Shown piece after piece: positions 6,137-8,239 of a stretch of DNA of 8,239 bases. How positions within the stretch are numbered: position 1 is the first letter of the stretch; every line of letters starts with the position of its first letter. The translations under genes were made by a program, and so were the position numbers. The notes below the pieces were generated by a model, which was not told the origin of the DNA, made no database searches, and saw nothing but the letters and a program-made list of their open reading frames with translations. This DNA is from Acidimicrobiia bacterium (GTDB lineage Bacteria > Actinomycetota > Acidimicrobiia > IMCC26256 > JAENVU01). Location of the stretch: NCBI GenBank assembly GCA_017882945.1, contig JADGON010000280.1, forward strand, positions 1-8,239, read 5' to 3'.

Positions 6137-6995
6137 CCGCGACCTTCTTGAGCCGTTCCATGTAGCGCAGGAGCCGGTCACGTGCCTGCTCCGCCTCGGC
6201 GCTGAGCCCCTCGCGCTCCTGGAGCCGCCAGTGATGGAAGATCACCGGCTGGAGCACCTTCTCGAGGAAGATGCTGTAGTCGTAGACCCCCGCGGCCGCG
6301 ATGAGGCGTGCGTGCTTGGCGTAGTCGGGGATGCCGGTGCCGGGCATCGTGAAGCCGCGCACCGTGCGGTCCATCGCGATCACCATCGCGGACGGATCGA
6401 GCTCCAGCGCGGCGCTCGCCAGGTCCCGGTAGAAGAGGTAGTGGAGGTTCTCGTCGTTCGACACCCGGGCCATGATCGAGCTCCCGGCCGGGTCCTCGAG
6501 CAGGTTGCCGGTGTTGCGGTGGGCAATGCGGGTCGCGAGCTCCTGGAGCGTCGTGTAGCAGAGCGCGTCGCTGAGGTCCGAGAGCTCCGGCGTGAGTCCG
6601 GTCGAGACCTGCTGCATACGTCCACGCTCGAGGGCGACGGGGTCGATGGCCCGCGTGACCATGAGGTAGTCACGGATCACGATCGCGTGCCGCCCCTCCT
6701 CCGCGGTCCACCGGCGGGTCCACTCGCCCCACACCCCGTCACGACCGAACCCGCTCAGCGTCCTGAAGTAGAACGGGAGGTTGTCCTCCGTGAGGAGGTT
6801 GACGAACAACGCGCTGCGCGCGGCCGATTCCGCGCGGTCCGCGGGGTCCCACCACTCCTCGCGGGAGACGAAGTCGCGCGCCCGGCCCCACGGCACGTAT
6901 TCGTGCGGGAACCATTCGACCGCGGTCGACACGTGACGCTCGAGCAACCGCTCGACGACGGGCTCGAGCTCGGTTTCCATCAGCTGGTCTGGCAT
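6099..6995 (-). CDS. Soluble acyl-[acyl-carrier-protein] desaturase (DesA/FAB2-type diiron enzyme)
   Basis: This 298-aa all-helical diiron protein of the stearoyl-ACP desaturase family introduces a cis double bond into an ACP-bound acyl chain, using O2 and reduced ferredoxin. Iron ligands are readable in the expected order: E70 (LLTEDNLPFY), E100-x-x-H103 (WTAEEGRHA), E152 (LQELATRIAHRNTG) and E182-x-x-H185 (SNDENLHYLFY). FPHEYVPWGRARDF near residue 29 is the usual N-terminal block. The length matches the short actinobacterial DesA1/DesA2-like members, and there is no transit peptide. A GTG at 7016 is possible, but ATG 6995 has a GGGGG tract about eight nt upstream and keeps all conserved sequence. 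It is transcribed alone, converging on the kinase, and its upstream region holds the inverted repeat at 7033-7055. ACP substrate and double-bond position cannot be read from the sequence. Confidence 0.93.
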   Translation of the reverse strand: MPDQLMETELEPVVERLLERHVSTAVEWFPHEYVPWGRARDFVSREEWWDPADRAESAARSALFVNLLTEDNLPFYFRTLSGFGRDGVWGEWTRRWTAEEGRHAIVIRDYLMVTRAIDPVALERGRMQQVSTGLTPELSDLSDALCYTTLQELATRIAHRNTGNLLEDPAGSSIMARVSNDENLHYLFYRDLASAALELDPSAMVIAMDRTVRGFTMPGTGIPDYAKHARLIAAAGVYDYSIFLEKVLQPVIFHHWRLQEREGLSAEAEQARDRLLRYMERLKKVAARLSRSLTSTSS

Positions 6996-7032
6996 GGGTC
7001 GAACCCCCACTGGCACGTAGGCGGGAACGTCG

Positions 7033-7055
7033 TTCCGAAATTGCGCATTTCGGAA
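7033..7055. promoter_or_regulatory. Perfect 9-5-9 inverted repeat, probable operator of the desaturase gene
   Basis: TTCCGAAAT, a 5-nt spacer (TGCGC) and ATTTCGGAA form a perfect 23-bp dyad centred at 7044, about 50 bp upstream of the desaturase start codon. The AT-containing arms stand out in a very GC-rich region, which argues against chance. A second dyad, GGAAC-GTC-GTTCC (7024-7036), overlaps its left arm. Size and position fit a site for a TetR-like or similar dimeric repressor, a class that often controls fatty-acid desaturase genes. No regulator gene of that kind is in the window. Confidence 0.65.
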
Positions 7056-7104
7056 GGTCTTGCGCAGACACCGGGACTGCGGCGGGGTCTCGACCGCGCA
7101 CGCA

Positions 7105-7120
7105 GCCTACGCCGCCGTAG
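7105..7120. repeat. Short palindrome CCTACG-CCGC-CGTAGG
   Basis: Six-bp perfect arms flank a 4-nt loop. It could be a stable small hairpin in RNA or a second protein site between the divergent genes. It lies 60 nt from the 9-5-9 dyad and shares no sequence with it. Role unknown. Confidence 0.4.
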
Positions 7121-7164
7121 GGAGCGGTGGAAGAACCCGGGATGAACCGCGCAAGAACCGACGC

Positions 7165-7193
7165 TTGACAGCGCCACGGGGGTCGGGGACGCT
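7165..7193 (+). promoter_or_regulatory. Candidate promoter for the first GAF-ANTAR gene
   Basis: A consensus -35 hexamer TTGACA (7165-7170) is followed after 17 nt by GACGCT (7188-7193), which keeps the A at position 2 and the T at position 6 of a -10 box. This would give a leader of roughly 100 nt that includes both downstream hairpins. The -35 is strong and the -10 weak. Confidence 0.35.
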
Positions 7194-7208
7194 CCGCAAT
7201 GCGATCCG

Positions 7209-7224
7209 CAACCGCGGCTGGTTG
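7209..7224 (+). promoter_or_regulatory. Hexaloop hairpin in the presumed ANTAR leader
   Basis: CAACC and GGTTG form a 5-bp stem around the six-base loop GCGGCT. ANTAR proteins recognise pairs of hairpins with hexanucleotide loops that carry A at position 1 and G at position 4. This loop has G at position 4 but G at position 1, so the match is partial. Confidence 0.3.
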
Positions 7225-7246
7225 GGCCAAGCTCCGACCGGGCGTC

Positions 7247-7286
7247 TCCGTTGCACCCCCCGAGGTGGGCGGCTCGCGGCAACGGA
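7247..7286 (+). promoter_or_regulatory. 8-bp stem hairpin just upstream of the ANTAR gene RBS
   Basis: TCCGTTGC (7247-7254) pairs perfectly with GCAACGGA (7279-7286), closing a 24-nt GC-rich loop. The stem ends one nt before the Shine-Dalgarno GGAG at 7288-7291. A smaller alternative hairpin with a six-base loop (CACC-CCCCGA-GGTG, 7254-7267) competes for the base of the same stem. The position suggests control of translation start or of transcript elongation into the gene. Confidence 0.45.
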
Positions 7287-7298
7287 TGGAGTCCTCAC

Positions 7299-7946
7299 AT
7301 GGTCAATCGGGACGGATCGGGTCCCTTGTGTCTGGACTGCGTCGATGCGCTCGACGTGACCGGCGCCGGGATCATGCTCATGACCGGCACCGGGCACCGC
7401 GGCGTGCTGTGCGCGTCCGACGCCGCGAGCGGCGCGGTCGAAGAGCTCCAGTTCACCCTCGGTGAGGGTCCCTGCGTGGACGCATGCCGGTCCGGGTTCC
7501 CGGTCCTGGAGCCGGACCTCGGCGCGCCCGGCGTCACGCGATGGCCGGCGTTCACACCTCCGGCGATCTCAGCCGGGGTGCGCGCCATCTTCGGATTCCC
7601 CCTCCAGGTCGGCACGATCCAGCTCGGCGCGCTGGACATCTACAACGACCATCCGGGCGATCTGCGCGCCGAGCAGGTCGCCGAGGCAGTGCACCTCGCC
7701 GGGATCGTGACCCGAAAGGTGCTGGACCTTCAGGCGGAAGCGGACCCAGGCTCCCTGGCGTCCGAGCTCGCCACTCCGGGGACTCTCCGCGCGCAAGTCC
7801 ATCAAGCCTCGGGGATGCTGGCGGCCCGCTACGAGATCAGCGTGGATGCTGCGCTGCTGCGGATGCGCGCCTATGCGTTCGCGACGGAACGCCGCATCGA
7901 CGACGTGGCCCGCGATGTCGTGGCGAGTCAGTTGAAGATCGAGTGA
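7299..7946 (+). CDS. GAF-ANTAR RNA-binding antiterminator
   Basis: This is a 215-aa cytoplasmic regulator. Residues about 10-140 are a GAF sensor domain of the type often paired with ANTAR (VTGAGIMLMTG, LCASD, ELQFTLGEGPCVDA, GFPLQVGTIQLGALDIY). Residues about 160-210 are the ANTAR three-helix RNA-binding domain (RAQVHQASGMLAARYEISVDAALLRMRAYAF...VARDVV), with the conserved Q-A-x-G-M-L core. ANTAR proteins bind paired RNA hairpins and prevent transcription termination. The GAF ligand cannot be predicted. ATG 7299 is chosen because GGAG lies seven nt upstream (7288-7291); an upstream reading to 7251 would translate through the leader hairpin. The linker ADPGSLASELATPG between domains is short and flexible. 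The next gene is a second GAF-ANTAR protein on the same strand, 92 nt on. The hairpin-rich leader suggests self-control. Confidence 0.93.
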   Translation: MVNRDGSGPLCLDCVDALDVTGAGIMLMTGTGHRGVLCASDAASGAVEELQFTLGEGPCVDACRSGFPVLEPDLGAPGVTRWPAFTPPAISAGVRAIFGFPLQVGTIQLGALDIYNDHPGDLRAEQVAEAVHLAGIVTRKVLDLQAEADPGSLASELATPGTLRAQVHQASGMLAARYEISVDAALLRMRAYAFATERRIDDVARDVVASQLKIE

Positions 7947-7959
7947 AGTCCACTATCCT
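7932..7959 (+). promoter_or_regulatory. Candidate promoter for the second GAF-ANTAR gene
   Basis: TTGAAG (7932-7937), a 16-nt spacer and TATCCT (7954-7959) resemble a housekeeping sigma promoter. The -35 lies in the last codons of the first ANTAR gene. If real, the second gene has its own start about 75 nt before its start codon, and the two regulators are not strictly one operon. Confidence 0.4.
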
Positions 7960-8023
7960 GAACCTGGTGAGTCGCGTTCTCGGTAGCGGCCAACGGTGAC
8001 GGGCAGAGGGGCCTCGTGACTCG

Positions 8024-8028
8024 AAGGA
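8024..8028 (+). promoter_or_regulatory. Ribosome binding site that decides the start of the second GAF-ANTAR gene
   Basis: AAGGA is one nt from the in-frame ATG at 8030, too close to serve it, but ten nt from the GTG at 8039. It therefore favours the GTG start. Confidence 0.5.
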
Positions 8029-8038
8029 AATGCACACC

Positions 8039-8239
8039 GTGACGGAACGTGAGGTTCTGCTGGCCCGTACGTTCGTCGAAGTCGCGGACATGTTGGTGGA
8101 CGACTTCGACAGCGTGGACTTCCTCTCCGGGCTCGCGACGCGCTGCGTCGAGCTCTTCGACACGGTCGAGGCCGGTCTGATGGTGGCGGAGCCGCCGGGT
8201 GCGGTGCAGGTCGTGGCGTCTTCGAGCCACCAGATGCAC
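8039..8239 (+). CDS. GAF-ANTAR family regulator, N-terminus (partial, cut by right edge)
   Basis: The 67 visible codons match the N-terminus of a second, different class of GAF-ANTAR regulator. The protein begins MTEREVLLARTFVEVADMLVDDFDSVDF, the amphipathic helix that typically leads such proteins. LATRCVELFDTVEAGLMVAEPPGAVQVVASSSHQ follows and is the first part of a GAF domain. The ANTAR domain would lie beyond the window, so its presence is inferred from the N-terminal type. I start it at GTG 8039 because of the AAGGA spacing; ATG 8030 would add three residues. It follows the first GAF-ANTAR gene on the same strand, with a possible promoter of its own in between. Tandem GAF-ANTAR genes are common in actinomycetes. 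Confidence 0.82.
   Translation, partial: MTEREVLLARTFVEVADMLVDDFDSVDFLSGLATRCVELFDTVEAGLMVAEPPGAVQVVASSSHQMH

Larger units (their letters stand above)
6996..7298. other. Divergent control region between desaturase and GAF-ANTAR gene
   Basis: This 303-nt stretch has no credible gene; the open frames crossing it are antisense or upstream extensions. It holds, in order, an overlapping pair of dyads near the desaturase (7024-7055), a short palindrome (7105-7120), a TTGACA-type promoter element for the ANTAR gene (7165-7193), and two hairpins in the presumed ANTAR leader (7209-7224 and 7247-7286). No clear -10/-35 pair is visible for the desaturase on the minus strand. Confidence 0.6.

Noticed and set aside
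7959..8038. Possible ANTAR target hairpin pair in the leader of the second GAF-ANTAR gene
   Set aside because: Only short or long-range pairings are present (for example GAGTC 7969-7973 with GACTC 8018-8022), with no hexaloop that fits the A1/G4 rule.

Overview
The window is GC-rich, and nearly every codon in the real genes ends in G or C. Together with the gene families present (tandem GAF-ANTAR regulators, a soluble DesA/FAB2-type acyl-ACP desaturase, and VOC, GNAT and PhyH proteins), this points to an actinomycete-type chromosome, possibly of the Acidimicrobiia. The lineage is an inference, because the window holds no rRNA or tRNA. I see no transposase, phage gene, CRISPR array, tRNA or replication origin. 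It reads as ordinary chromosome with small, densely packed transcription units.

Layout, left to right. (1) 1-641 is a minus-strand pair: an unknown 155-aa protein, followed downstream by the start of a small membrane protein cut by the window edge. (2) 642-886 is non-coding and holds two strong palindromes. (3) 887-2472 holds a PhyH-type Fe(II)/2-oxoglutarate dioxygenase (minus) and a GNAT acetyltransferase (plus), whose start codons are only 35 nt apart. (4) The GNAT gene converges on, and overlaps by 7 nt, a VOC/glyoxalase-fold gene (minus). (5) The VOC gene diverges from a two-gene operon: a sphingosine-1-phosphate-lyase-like PLP enzyme and an FGGY-family kinase, joined by a TTGA stop/start overlap. 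(6) The kinase converges on a diiron acyl-ACP desaturase (minus). (7) A 303-nt control region separates the desaturase from two consecutive GAF-ANTAR regulators (plus), the second cut by the right edge. This control region contains a perfect 9-5-9 inverted repeat upstream of the desaturase and several hairpins upstream of the first ANTAR gene.

How the genes may work together. The lyase and kinase are almost certainly co-translated. S1P lyases act only on phosphorylated substrates and FGGY enzymes are polyol/sugar kinases, so the simplest hypothesis is a phosphorylate-then-cleave pathway for a hydroxylated amine or polyol that is not yet identified. This pair is the best candidate in the window for an undescribed small system. 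The desaturase probably responds to a TetR-like or similar dimeric regulator through its inverted repeat. The GAF-ANTAR proteins should act on nascent RNA hairpins, and the leader of the first one is rich in hairpins, which suggests self-regulation. All functional links beyond family assignment are inference.
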